Assembly: GCF_003344925.1 (NCBI RefSeq)
Contig: NZ_CP031188.1
Location: 2,029,001 to 2,093,000 of the forward strand
Direction of reading: 5' to 3'
Source: Flavobacterium arcticum
GTDB lineage: Bacteria > Bacteroidota > Bacteroidia > Flavobacteriales > Flavobacteriaceae
Length of the DNA stretch: 64,000 nt
Below, piece after piece: positions 42,896 to 51,595 of this stretch. The translations under genes were made by a program, and so were the position numbers. The notes beneath the pieces are model-generated. The model saw only the letters and a list, made by a program, of their open reading frames with translations, was not told the DNA's origin and did not search any database. Each line of letters starts with the position of its first letter. The first letter of the stretch is position 1.

Positions 42896-43843
42896 TTGAA
42901 CGAAAGAATAATCGAATTAACAGACATTGCTCCAAAAGACTTTTGGGGAGCGCAAGATGCTCACTTAGAAACGATAAAAAAATACTACCCAAAACTTAAA
43001 ATAGTTGCTCGTGGTACTACGCTGAAAGCTTTTGGCGAGAAAGAGATACTCGACGAGTTTGAAAAACGGTTTAAAAGGCTGATGTTACATTTTTCACGTT
43101 ATAACAACATTGATGATAATGTTATAGAACGCGTTATACAAAGTGACCATACTGTAGAGCATATGAGCCCAAGTGATAACATATTAGTACACGGGTTAGG
43201 CGGAAAGCTAATAAAAGCGATGACGCCTAACCAGCAAAAGCTGGTAGACTTAATGGCTAAGAATGATATGGTTTTTGCTGTAGGTCCTGCTGGTACGGGT
43301 AAAACTTATACAGGTGTAGCACTTGCTGTAAAAGCATTAAAAGAAAAAAAGGTAAAGCGTATTATACTTACTCGTCCTGCGGTAGAGGCAGGGGAGAACC
43401 TCGGTTTCTTACCAGGAGATATGAAAGAGAAGCTAGACCCATATATGCAACCCTTATATGATGCGCTACGTGATATGATTCCGCCTGAAAAGCTGGAAGA
43501 TTACATACTAAAAGGCATTGTACAAATTGCTCCTTTAGCATTTATGCGCGGACGTACATTAGATCACGCTTTTGTAATACTCGATGAGGCACAAAATACT
43601 ACCCACTCGCAAATGAAAATGTTTTTAACTCGTATGGGTAAGAGTGCAAAATTTATGATTACAGGCGACCCAGGGCAGGTAGATTTACCACGCAGAACTA
43701 TATCAGGACTAAAAGAAGCACTATTGGTACTTAAAGACGTAGAGGGTATAGGTATAATGTATCTTGACGATAAAGATGTGGTGCGTCACAAATTAGTCAA
43801 GAAAGTAATTGATGCTTATAAGTCTATTGAGAATCATGATTAG
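42896..43843 (+). CDS. PhoH-family ATPase, TTG start
   Basis: A 315-aa cytoplasmic P-loop protein of the PhoH/PhoL family. The N-terminal KH-like part is followed by Walker A 'VGPAGTGKTYTGVALAVKAL' (about 130), 'RPAVEAGENLGFLPGD', Walker B 'FVILDEAQNTT' and 'TGDPGQVDLPR'. It probably acts in RNA metabolism together with YbeY. The start codon is TTG at 42896: an in-frame TAA lies five codons upstream at 42881 with no ATG between, and NERIIELTDIAP is the normal start of the family. Confidence 0.93.
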   Translation: MNERIIELTDIAPKDFWGAQDAHLETIKKYYPKLKIVARGTTLKAFGEKEILDEFEKRFKRLMLHFSRYNNIDDNVIERVIQSDHTVEHMSPSDNILVHGLGGKLIKAMTPNQQKLVDLMAKNDMVFAVGPAGTGKTYTGVALAVKALKEKKVKRIILTRPAVEAGENLGFLPGDMKEKLDPYMQPLYDALRDMIPPEKLEDYILKGIVQIAPLAFMRGRTLDHAFVILDEAQNTTHSQMKMFLTRMGKSAKFMITGDPGQVDLPRRTISGLKEALLVLKDVEGIGIMYLDDKDVVRHKLVKKVIDAYKSIENHD

Positions 43844-43901
43844 TTTTTCTATGTGAAGTACTTGAAACTTCAATGCTGATTTATAATAAACGATTATAAT
43901 A

Positions 43902-44240
43902 ATGAACGGTATGAAAAAATTAATTGAGAGTATTATCAAATTTAGGGATGATAGAAATTGGAATCAATTTCATAATGTTAAAGATTTATTACTTGGGCTA
44001 AATATTGAAGTCGCTGAATTACAAGAAATTTTCTTGTGGTCTGAGAATGTTGACAGTGTCGATAAACAAAAGATTGAAGGTGAGGTTTCGGATGTTTTTA
44101 TATTTTTAGTTTATATATGTGACCATTATAAAATCAATTTTAAAGATGCAATTCAAAAGAAGTTAGAAGTACATAAAAGCCATTATCCGATTGATAAATC
44201 GAGAAATAATACTAATAAATATAATAACTTAAATGGATAA
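43902..44240 (+). CDS. MazG-like nucleotide pyrophosphohydrolase
   Basis: A 112-aa all-alpha NTP pyrophosphohydrolase of the MazG/RS21-C6 kind. The metal-binding motifs are 'NIEVAELQEIF' (ExxE) and 'EGEVSDVFIFL' (ExxD), with the family start 'IIKFRDDRNWNQFHN'. It would hydrolyse nucleoside triphosphates to monophosphate and pyrophosphate. It is the first gene of a three-gene cassette placed between phoH and purC. Its stop overlaps the next start as ATGGATAA. The C-terminal tail is Asn-rich and untypical. Confidence 0.85.
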   Translation: MNGMKKLIESIIKFRDDRNWNQFHNVKDLLLGLNIEVAELQEIFLWSENVDSVDKQKIEGEVSDVFIFLVYICDHYKINFKDAIQKKLEVHKSHYPIDKSRNNTNKYNNLNG

Positions 44241-44835
44241 AATTAAAAGTATTATTGCTAATAGTTCAGCATTACTATGCTTATTAGTTTTTATGTACCA
44301 GGCTTGGTTTGTTGATACACACAAATTTACTCTTTGGCAGTGGGTATTTATATCACTAAGTGCACTTTTATTAATAATACTTATCTTATGTGAAATTTTT
44401 TATTCTGATTCAAAAAAATATAAAATTGATGATGATATAAAAGATTACATGAGAAATTGGATTAATAATGGAGGAAGAACCGTAATATTTACTAGAGATA
44501 TGACGTGGGTAAGTGATGTTGATATAAAAAATATCTTAAAAACAAAAGCGAAGAACAATGAGTTAATAATATGTCAGCCCAAACTAACTAATTTTACAAT
44601 AGAGCTTCAGAAATTAGGCGCTGAAATTTACACATATGATAAGTTAAATTTTGAGCCTAAATCACGTTTTACCTTTATTAACTATAATACCAATAGTTCA
44701 AAAGTGGCAATCGGCAAAAAAGGTAAAAATAACATTCACTATATTAATGAATTTTCAATGGATGATGCTTACGAATATCATTTAGCTGAGGACCTTGTTA
44801 ATCTCATCAAAGCTATAAATCATGGATATAAATAA
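44233..44835 (+). CDS. Membrane protein with cytoplasmic domain, cassette gene 2
   Basis: A 200-aa protein with two N-terminal membrane helices (about 5-25 and 35-56) and a soluble domain of about 140 residues. The domain begins 'IKDYMRNWINNGGRTVIFTRDMTWV' and continues 'KLGAEIYTYDKLNFEPKSRFTFINYN'. This alternation of strands and helices recalls phospholipase D-like folds, but the catalytic HxK motif is absent, so it would be inactive or a sensor. It overlaps both neighbours (8 and 14 bases), which ties it firmly to the pyrophosphohydrolase and methyltransferase. Confidence 0.65.
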   Translation: MDKIKSIIANSSALLCLLVFMYQAWFVDTHKFTLWQWVFISLSALLLIILILCEIFYSDSKKYKIDDDIKDYMRNWINNGGRTVIFTRDMTWVSDVDIKNILKTKAKNNELIICQPKLTNFTIELQKLGAEIYTYDKLNFEPKSRFTFINYNTNSSKVAIGKKGKNNIHYINEFSMDDAYEYHLAEDLVNLIKAINHGYK

Positions 44836-45514
44836 TGAATGGAATAATATAGCAAAAACAAGACTTTTAGATCGTATAGAGGGTAATGATTTAAGTTACA
44901 ATGAAATATTCTTACCCATTATTATTAATAAAATAAATTCCTATGATAATGTAGCGGATATTTTGGATTTTGGATGTGGTACTGGAGAATTAACTTTTGA
45001 AATTTCAAAACAAAATTTCAACGTTACTGGTATTGATATCAGTGAGAACTCAATTGATATAGCCAAAGCTTTCTTTAAAAGATCTAATTTATTATTCTTA
45101 AATAAGTCTTTATCTAGTTTGAGTTATCGTTCATCGTTCGATTTGGTTGTGGCGAATATGTCTTTAATGGATACAAAAGAAATAAGTTCTAACATTATAC
45201 AAATCTTCGATGCATTAAAGCCAAAAGGTAAACTTTTAGTTATAATAACACACCCTTGTTTTTGGCCTATATATTGGGACTATTTTAGTGACGATAATTT
45301 TAAATATTTGGAAGAATCTGCTATTACGCAAGATTATAAAACAAGAAATAAAGTGTTTAAGGGATTTAAAACCACTCATTTCCATAGACCAATTAGTTTC
45401 TATGTCAACCTCTTTGTATCCGCAAATTTTAATATTCTAAACATGCAAGAACTAGGCGGCTTAACAGATACAGTTTGGTATCCGAGATTTTTGTATTTTG
45501 AATTAGGAAAATAA
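44822..45514 (+). CDS. Class I SAM-dependent methyltransferase, cassette gene 3
   Basis: A 230-aa enzyme with the SAM-binding motif I 'ILDFGCGTGELTFEISKQ' (about 47-64), the acidic end of strand 2 'VTGIDISENSIDIAKAFF' and motif IV-like 'FDLVVANMSLMDTKE'. The C-terminal half ('VIITHPCFWPIYWDYF') is like that of small-molecule methyltransferases. The substrate is unknown. Its start overlaps the membrane protein gene by 14 bases. It ends the cassette 89 bases before purC. Confidence 0.85.
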   Translation: MDINNEWNNIAKTRLLDRIEGNDLSYNEIFLPIIINKINSYDNVADILDFGCGTGELTFEISKQNFNVTGIDISENSIDIAKAFFKRSNLLFLNKSLSSLSYRSSFDLVVANMSLMDTKEISSNIIQIFDALKPKGKLLVIITHPCFWPIYWDYFSDDNFKYLEESAITQDYKTRNKVFKGFKTTHFHRPISFYVNLFVSANFNILNMQELGGLTDTVWYPRFLYFELGK

Positions 45515-45566
45515 ATAATCACTATATTATATTTTTATTCTACTATATTTCATTTAAGAACTTTAC

Positions 45567-45574
45567 TACTTTTG
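45567..45574 (+). promoter_or_regulatory. -7 box of purC
   Basis: TACTTTTG fits TAnnTTTG, 29 bases upstream of the purC ATG. It shows that purC has its own promoter after the cassette. Confidence 0.4.
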
Positions 45575-45603
45575 TAGCTTAACTACAATAACACAACAAC
45601 TGC

Positions 45604-46554
45604 ATGAGCAATACTATAACCAGTACAGATTTTAATTTCCCAAATCAAAAATCGGTTTACCGAGGCAAAGTAAGAGAGGTATATAACATTAACGATGAGC
45701 TTTTGGTGATGATAGCTACCGATAGACTTTCGGCGTTTGATGTAGTTATGCCAAAAGGTATTCCCTACAAAGGGCAAATACTTAACCAGATAGCGACTAA
45801 GTTTATGCGCCTTACCGAAGATGTAGTGCCTAACTGGCTTCTTGATACACCAGACCCAAATGTAGCTGTGGGATATGTATGCGAACCGTTTAAAGTAGAG
45901 ATGGTTATACGTGGTTATCTTTCAGGGCACGCTGCACGTGAGTATACAGCAGGTAAGAGAGAGCTGTGTGGTGTAACAATGCCAGAAGGACTAAAAGAGA
46001 ATGATAAGTTCCCATCGCCTATAATAACGCCTACTACCAAAGCAGATAATGGCGAGCATGATATGGATATTTCTCGGGAGGCTATTTTGGCTAATGGAGT
46101 GGTGAGTGAAGAAGATTACATAGTGCTTGAAAAATATACCCGTGATTTATTCCAAAGAGGTACAGAGATTGCTGCATCACGTGGGTTGATATTAGTAGAT
46201 ACTAAATATGAATTTGGGCGTACTAAAGATGGTAGAATTGTATTGATAGATGAGATACACACCCCCGATTCTTCACGTTATTTTTATGCTGAAGGATATC
46301 AGGAACGCCAAGACAATAATGAAACTCAAAAACAACTTAGTAAAGAGTTTGTAAGGCAATGGCTTATTGCTAATGATTTTCAGGGTAAAGAGGGACAACA
46401 AATACCTAATATGGATGATGCTTATATAGCAAGTGTATCGGAACGCTATATAGAGCTGTATGAAAAAATTATTGGAGAAGAGTTTATAAAAGCCGATATA
46501 TCTGATATTAATAACCGAATAGAAAAAAATGTACTTGCATTTTTAAATAAATAA
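45604..46554 (+). CDS. purC: Phosphoribosylaminoimidazole-succinocarboxamide synthase
   Basis: A 316-aa SAICAR synthetase, step 8 of purine synthesis: it joins CAIR and aspartate with ATP. Key segments are '[19 protein letters not shown]' (P-loop-like ATP site), '[22 protein letters not shown]', '[13 protein letters not shown]' region, '[14 protein letters not shown]' and '[30 protein letters not shown]'. The length matches the long form found in Bacteroidota. A terminator follows. Confidence 0.97.
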   Translation: MSNTITSTDFNFPNQKSVYRGKVREVYNINDELLVMIATDRLSAFDVVMPKGIPYKGQILNQIATKFMRLTEDVVPNWLLDTPDPNVAVGYVCEPFKVEMVIRGYLSGHAAREYTAGKRELCGVTMPEGLKENDKFPSPIITPTTKADNGEHDMDISREAILANGVVSEEDYIVLEKYTRDLFQRGTEIAASRGLILVDTKYEFGRTKDGRIVLIDEIHTPDSSRYFYAEGYQERQDNNETQKQLSKEFVRQWLIANDFQGKEGQQIPNMDDAYIASVSERYIELYEKIIGEEFIKADISDINNRIEKNVLAFLNK

Positions 46555-46575
46555 TTTACAGTTTATAATACTTGC

Positions 46576-46608
46576 AACCGCCCTACAATAGTGGGGCGGT
46601 TTTATTTT
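46576..46608 (+). terminator. Terminator of purC
   Basis: AACCGCCC (46576-46583) pairs with GGGCGGTT (46594-46601), followed by TTATTTTG. Confidence 0.85.
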
Positions 46609-46779
46609 GATATGTATGCATTGTAAATTTATTAATGTTAAAATTTTGTTAAAATAAGTTTTTACAGTAACGTTAACTAGCTTGTGAGCGTCTATTATAG
46701 CAAACGACCTAATCAATCGTTAAAGTTTAAGTGGAATTTAAAATCAAACATAAATCATTCATCATCAAATCATTCAATC

Positions 46780-47157
46780 ATGAAAAAAACGATCATTTAT
46801 TTAAGTCTAGCTCTTGTAGCTTTTAGTAGTGCCACATTTGCATCAAATGTTAAAACTGGAACAAGTTTTGAATTAGTAGCCGAATACAATATGACCACAC
46901 CATTAGGTATGGCAATATGTAAAGGAGACATTGAGACGGTAAAGAAATTTATAGAATATGGGGCAAGTGTAAACGAAAGGTCTAACGGATTAACTCCACT
47001 TATGTTAGCTGCACGTTATAATCAAGCAGAAATTATTAAAGTTTTACTTGATAACGGTGCTAATTTAGAATTAGAAGACGAAAGAGGTTTTACAGCCTTA
47101 AAATATGCTGAATTATCTAATGCTAAAGAGGCTTTCTCTATATTAAAGGAAGCATAA
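46780..47157 (+). CDS. Small exported ankyrin-repeat protein
   Basis: A 125-aa protein from ATG 46780, chosen because it gives a clean signal peptide (MKKTIIYLSLALVAFSSATFAS). The upstream extension to 46684 starts with GTG and lacks one. The mature part holds two ankyrin repeats: 'TPLGMAICKGDIETVKKFIE' and 'TPLMLAARYNQAEIIKVLLD', and a third partial 'TALKYAELSNAKEAFSIL'. It is probably periplasmic and binds another protein. No partner is evident; the gene stands alone with its own terminator. Confidence 0.85.
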   Translation: MKKTIIYLSLALVAFSSATFASNVKTGTSFELVAEYNMTTPLGMAICKGDIETVKKFIEYGASVNERSNGLTPLMLAARYNQAEIIKVLLDNGANLELEDERGFTALKYAELSNAKEAFSILKEA

Positions 47158-47193
47158 TGAAGTTATAAAAAAGCATAATTGTTATTAAAAACG

Positions 47194-47225
47194 AAAAGCA
47201 CCATATTTATATGGTGCTTTTTTAT
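47194..47225. terminator. Terminator between the ankyrin gene and the M42 peptidase gene
   Basis: AAAAGCACCATA pairs with TATGGTGCTTTT, followed by T-runs. It serves the ankyrin gene and may also serve the convergent peptidase gene. Confidence 0.85.
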
Positions 47226-47243
47226 TTATGGGTAGTTCTTTAT

Positions 47244-48335
47244 TTAGTTGAAATAAGAAAATGTAGCATCATTTTCCATATTTAATAAAGTTTCATAAAT
47301 CAGTTTAATTACATTTTCAACATCATCACGATGAACCATTTCTACTGTAGTATGCATATAGCGTAATGGTAGCGATATTAATGCCGATGCTACACCACCG
47401 TTACTGTATGCAAAAGCATCAGTATCTGTGCCAGTAACACGCGATGAGGCCAACCTTTGAAAAGGAATTTTATTTTTAGTAGCAGTATCTAGGATTAATT
47501 CACGTAGGTTATTTTGTACAGCAGGAGCATAAGTAACAACAGGACCTTTACCTATTTTTGTTTCTCCTTCTATATGTTTATCTATCATTGGTGTAGTACT
47601 ATCATGACATACATCGGTAACAATAGCAGCATTAGGCTGTATAGTTTCGGTTATCATTTCTGCACCACGAAGTCCAACTTCTTCTTGTACTGAGTTGGTA
47701 ATATATAAACCAAACGGAAGTGTCTTTTTGTTTTCTTTTAGTAAACGTGCTACTTCAGCAATCATAAATCCGCCAATACGGTTATCTATGGCACGGCATA
47801 CAAATTTATTTTCGTTTAAGACCATAAATTCATCAGGATACGTAATAACACAGCCTACATGTACACCCAATGCTTCTACGGCTTCTTTTGTATCACAACC
47901 TAAGTCAATAAAAATATTCTCTATTTTAGGTGCTACATCTTTATTTTCACCTTTACGGGTATGTATTGCAGGCCAACCAAATACGCCTTTTACAATACCT
48001 TTTTTGGTATGGATATTGACACGCTTAGACGGAGCAATCATGTGGTCAGACCCTCCGTTGCGAATAACATAAATAAGTCCATCATCAGTAATATAGTTTA
48101 CATACCAAGAAATTTCGTCAGAATGTCCTTCTATAACAACTTTATAAGGTGCATCGGGATTAATAACGCCTACAGCAGTACCATAAGTATCTGTAATAAA
48201 TGTATCTACATAAGGTTTTAGATACTCCATCCATATTTTTTGTCCTCCAGATTCAAATCCTGTTGGCGATGGATTGTTTAAATATTTTTCTAAAAAGTTA
48301 ATTGAATTATCGTTTAAGATAGATTTTGAAGCCAT
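47244..48335 (-). CDS. M42-family metallopeptidase (glutamyl aminopeptidase-like)
   Basis: A 363-aa cytoplasmic aminopeptidase with a two-metal centre: 'VIEGHSDEISW' (metal His/Asp), 'CRAIDNRIGGFM' (bridging Asp), 'NSVQEEVGLRGAEM' (catalytic Glu pair), 'IVTDVCHDST' (Asp) and 'LRYMHTTVEMVH' (His). The N-terminus 'LEKYLNNPSPTGFES' is typical. M42 enzymes usually form tetrahedral dodecamers that degrade short peptides. It appears monocistronic, divergent from the DUF4294 gene. Confidence 0.95.
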   Translation of the reverse strand: MASKSILNDNSINFLEKYLNNPSPTGFESGGQKIWMEYLKPYVDTFITDTYGTAVGVINPDAPYKVVIEGHSDEISWYVNYITDDGLIYVIRNGGSDHMIAPSKRVNIHTKKGIVKGVFGWPAIHTRKGENKDVAPKIENIFIDLGCDTKEAVEALGVHVGCVITYPDEFMVLNENKFVCRAIDNRIGGFMIAEVARLLKENKKTLPFGLYITNSVQEEVGLRGAEMITETIQPNAAIVTDVCHDSTTPMIDKHIEGETKIGKGPVVTYAPAVQNNLRELILDTATKNKIPFQRLASSRVTGTDTDAFAYSNGGVASALISLPLRYMHTTVEMVHRDDVENVIKLIYETLLNMENDATFSYFN

Positions 48336-48419
48336 ATTTTGTTGTATTTTTCTGCTAAATTATAAATTTGAAAACATAGTTGTGTATAAATGTATAATTT
48401 TGGTATAAATTTTTTAATA

Positions 48420-49079
48420 ATGAAAATACGTTTGATATTATTTTTTGTGTTGGTATGTGCTATAAATGTACATGCACAAGGAGTTGTGACTGATACTATA
48501 AAGGGTAGTGTTGAAAACGATTCTATAGTGTTTAGCGTACAAATGGAAGAGGTTTTTATCTCTAACGTGAAAGACACTGTTTCTGCCGAAGAGCGTAAAA
48601 GATTACTCATATTAAGGCGTAGGGTGCTAAAAGTGTATCCTTATGCTAAAATAGCAGCCGATAGGTTAACATTACTAAATGCTAATATGGCTAAATTAAA
48701 AACTAAAAAAGAAAAGAAGAAATATTCTAAAATAGTACAAAAGTATCTTGAAGAAGAGTTTGAAGCACAGCTAAAAAAATTATCTCGTAAAGATGGACAA
48801 ATACTTGTAAAATTGATATACCGGCAAACAGGTCACACTACCTTTGACCTGATAAAAGAATATAAAAGTGGCTGGAAAGCTTTTTGGTCTACTAGAATTG
48901 CCAATATGTTTGATATTGACCTAAAAAGGACATACAGTCCTGCTGAAGTACCAGAAGATTATCATATAGAAGGCTTTTTATTAAAAGCTTTTAAAGAATA
49001 CAGGTTACAACGACAAGATCCTGCTTTTACTATAGACTATGCAACTATAACAAAAGAATGGCGCAAAAAAGAACAATAA
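48420..49079 (+). CDS. DUF4294 family exported protein
   Basis: A 219-aa protein from ATG 48420, which gives the signal peptide 'MKIRLILFFVLVCAINVHAQ'. The DUF4294 domain has the conserved 'EERKRLLILRRRVLKVYPYAKIAADRL', 'LSRKDGQILVKLIYRQTGHTTFDLIKEY' and 'NMFDIDLKRTYSP' blocks. The family is confined to Bacteroidota, and its role is unknown. It stands alone between the peptidase gene and the T9SS genes. Confidence 0.9.
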   Translation: MKIRLILFFVLVCAINVHAQGVVTDTIKGSVENDSIVFSVQMEEVFISNVKDTVSAEERKRLLILRRRVLKVYPYAKIAADRLTLLNANMAKLKTKKEKKKYSKIVQKYLEEEFEAQLKKLSRKDGQILVKLIYRQTGHTTFDLIKEYKSGWKAFWSTRIANMFDIDLKRTYSPAEVPEDYHIEGFLLKAFKEYRLQRQDPAFTIDYATITKEWRKKEQ

Positions 49080-49297
49080 TAAATTAATCTTATCTATTAA
49101 ATCTTACTTAATATATTGTTACAACTTCCTGTAATATTTATATTAACAGATGTGAATCTATAACGCATTCACTTATAGGATTAAATCTATTTTTTCAATA
49201 TTTGGGTGTCTATTTTATTAATTATTTAAAATAATTGGTAGGGTAATTACAAATATGCTTGTTTATGAGTTAAATAACCAAATAAAATTTTTGACTT

Positions 49298-51490
49298 ATG
49301 AAAAAGAAATTACTTACCCTTTTTGCTTTAATGCTATTTATGGCAAATGCCTATTCTCAGGCGGTAGCTTATCAAGCTCCTGATATTTTTCAGTGTGGCA
49401 ATGAACTTTTTGATCTCACAGCACAAAACCCTATTGTATTAGGTAGTCAAAGCCCCGATGATTTTACAGTGGCGTATTTTGAATCAGAAACAAATGCAAT
49501 TGCTAATAACAATATAATTCAGTATCCTGAATCTTATATTGTTAGTGAAGTAATAGGAACAGTTTATGTAAGAGTAACTAATACTATAGATGATTCTTAT
49601 GATGTTAGTTTTTTTGCTGTAGGTGTAGGCTCTTCACCTATATCATACATGAACGATTTTACAGTTTGTAATGTATTTACACTTCCTTCATTACAATATG
49701 GTAACTATTATACAGGTCAAGGAGGTACAGGCAATATGCTTATGCCAGGCGATATGTTATATGAATCGCAAACAGTTTATATTTATAATCAAGACGAAGA
49801 AATCGATATGTGTTTCTCTGAAACCAGTTTCCAAGTAACGGTTATAGGATTAGCTGTCCCCTCTTTTTTAGCCCCTCTTGAAGTATGTGATGAAAATATG
49901 GATGGATATGCTGTTTTTGATTTAGCCTTGATTATAGAGAATATATATATGGCAATGCCTCCAGAAAACATTATTATTACTATTCATGAAACAGAAGAGA
50001 GCGCTATGCAAGGTATAAATGCTATATCTAACCCTTCATTATATGCTTATACTAATGTAACTCCATACCAGCAGAGTTTATATGTGAGAATTGAATCTCC
50101 AGGAGGTGAATGCTTTGAAATAGCTGAAGTTAGTATTATAGCTTCTCCTTGTGAAGAGAGTATATTATCTGGAACAGTACTTTTTGATTCAGATGATAAT
50201 GGATGTGATGCAAATGATCTTGCAGCTACAGGATTAACAGTAACTTGTACTAATAATGGTTTTACTTATTATAGTGGTGTTGATGGAAACGGAAACTATG
50301 CTTTTAACTATGTACCTGCTGGTGCTAGTACTGTTGCTGTAGCTCCAGACGCTTATGTTTCTTTTACTTCATCGCCTTCAGAGTATAATGTTACTACTCC
50401 TACGGTAGAAACAGATTTAGATTTTTGCCTGCAGGCAGAAGATGTTAATGATGTATTAGTTTGGCTAATGCCAACATCGGGAGCAATGCCAGGCATGCAA
50501 GCAAGTTATACATTAGTATATGCAAATTATGGGTCATTACCATCAAGTGGTACGATTTTACTTTCTTTTGATGATACAAAACTTATTTATGGAAGTTCAT
50601 CACCTTCTATGCAACAAAATGCAGACGAACTAACATTAACATATAGTAACTTACAGCCTTTTGCTACAAACTATGTTATGATCGATTTTACAGTAATGCA
50701 ACCACCAACTGTAAATATGGGAGATATTTTATATTTTGAAGCTACTATAGCTGCGCAGGTAGATGATAATCTTTCTAATAACATTTATATGTTAGACCAA
50801 ATTGTAACAAATAGTTATGACCCTAATGATATAACAGTTCGCGAAGGAGAATCTATCACACCAGATCAAGCAGAAGGGTATTTACATTATACTGTTCGTT
50901 TCCAGAACGAAGGTACAGCCAATGCACAAACAGTACGTATAGAAACACAACTTGATGCTAACTTAGATTGGGATACTTTTATGCCAATGAACTCAAGCCA
51001 TAATTATGAAATAGTAAGAGATGACCAAGGAGTTGTAGAGTTTGTATTTAATAGTATAGACCTTCCTTATACAGATGCTGATGAAGCAGGCAGTCAAGGT
51101 TACATAATATATAAAATAAAACCAGTAGCAACTATTGCGCTAGGCGATGTAATGGAAGCATCAGCAGGTATTTATTTTGACTTTAACGAGGCAGTACTTA
51201 CCAACACTGCTACTACTACAGTAGAAGCTACAGCAAGTAGTGTTGACTTTACTGCAAATGAATTTGTACTATATCCTAATCCAGCATCAGACAATATAAC
51301 ATTAAAAATGCAAAACCTAAATGGTGAAGCTATTGTTACTGTAACTAATATATTAGGAAAAACAGTACTTAGTGCTATAGTGTCTAGTAATGAATCAAAC
51401 CTTGATATCTCGATGTTAAATAGCGGAATGTATTTTGTTACGCTTCAAGCAGAAGGAAAATCAATTACTAAAAAAGTTGTTATAAAATAA
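49298..51490 (+). CDS. T9SS-secreted surface protein, paralogue 1
   Basis: A 730-aa protein with a signal peptide (MKKKLLTLFALMLFMANAYS), a beta-rich N-terminal half, an SdrD-B-like segment near 290-345 ('VLFDSDDNGCDANDLAATGL'), a DUF7619-type domain of the conserved-repeat kind (about 505-640, starting 'SYDPNDITVREGESITPDQA') and a type A sorting domain ('FVLYPNPASDNITLKMQNL') at the C-terminus. It should be moved across the outer membrane by T9SS and attached at the surface. The gene is followed by a paralogue whose last 350 bases are nearly identical. Confidence 0.9.
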   Translation: MKKKLLTLFALMLFMANAYSQAVAYQAPDIFQCGNELFDLTAQNPIVLGSQSPDDFTVAYFESETNAIANNNIIQYPESYIVSEVIGTVYVRVTNTIDDSYDVSFFAVGVGSSPISYMNDFTVCNVFTLPSLQYGNYYTGQGGTGNMLMPGDMLYESQTVYIYNQDEEIDMCFSETSFQVTVIGLAVPSFLAPLEVCDENMDGYAVFDLALIIENIYMAMPPENIIITIHETEESAMQGINAISNPSLYAYTNVTPYQQSLYVRIESPGGECFEIAEVSIIASPCEESILSGTVLFDSDDNGCDANDLAATGLTVTCTNNGFTYYSGVDGNGNYAFNYVPAGASTVAVAPDAYVSFTSSPSEYNVTTPTVETDLDFCLQAEDVNDVLVWLMPTSGAMPGMQASYTLVYANYGSLPSSGTILLSFDDTKLIYGSSSPSMQQNADELTLTYSNLQPFATNYVMIDFTVMQPPTVNMGDILYFEATIAAQVDDNLSNNIYMLDQIVTNSYDPNDITVREGESITPDQAEGYLHYTVRFQNEGTANAQTVRIETQLDANLDWDTFMPMNSSHNYEIVRDDQGVVEFVFNSIDLPYTDADEAGSQGYIIYKIKPVATIALGDVMEASAGIYFDFNEAVLTNTATTTVEATASSVDFTANEFVLYPNPASDNITLKMQNLNGEAIVTVTNILGKTVLSAIVSSNESNLDISMLNSGMYFVTLQAEGKSITKKVVIK

Positions 51491-51541
51491 ATCGTAGTTT
51501 TTAATTTTTATCTAAGCCTCCGCAAATGTGGAGGCTTTTTT
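51200..51541 (+). repeat. Near-identical 3' segment, copy 1 (second copy at 53270-53611)
   Basis: From about 50810 the two T9SS genes are highly similar, and from about 51200 through the stop and terminator they differ at only about four bases from 53270-53611. The distance between copies is exactly 2070 bases. This points to recent duplication or gene conversion of the sorting domain plus terminator. Confidence 0.9.
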
Positions 51542-51543
51542 TA
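51514..51543 (+). terminator. Terminator of T9SS paralogue 1
   Basis: AAGCCTCC pairs with GGAGGCTT around an 8-base loop, followed by eight T. The same sequence ends paralogue 2. Confidence 0.9.
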
Positions 51544-51567
51544 TGATATTTATTTAATAAAAAAATA

Positions 51568-51575
51568 TATTTTTG
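51568..51575 (+). promoter_or_regulatory. -7 box of T9SS paralogue 2
   Basis: TATTTTTG fits TAnnTTTG, 20 bases before the start codon of the second paralogue and after the terminator of the first, so the two genes are separate transcripts. Confidence 0.35.
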
Positions 51576-51595
51576 CAGCTCTTAATAAATTAATT

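Noticed and set aside
46684..46779. N-terminal extension of the ankyrin protein
   Set aside because: The extension starts at GTG and hides a typical signal peptide that begins at 46780.
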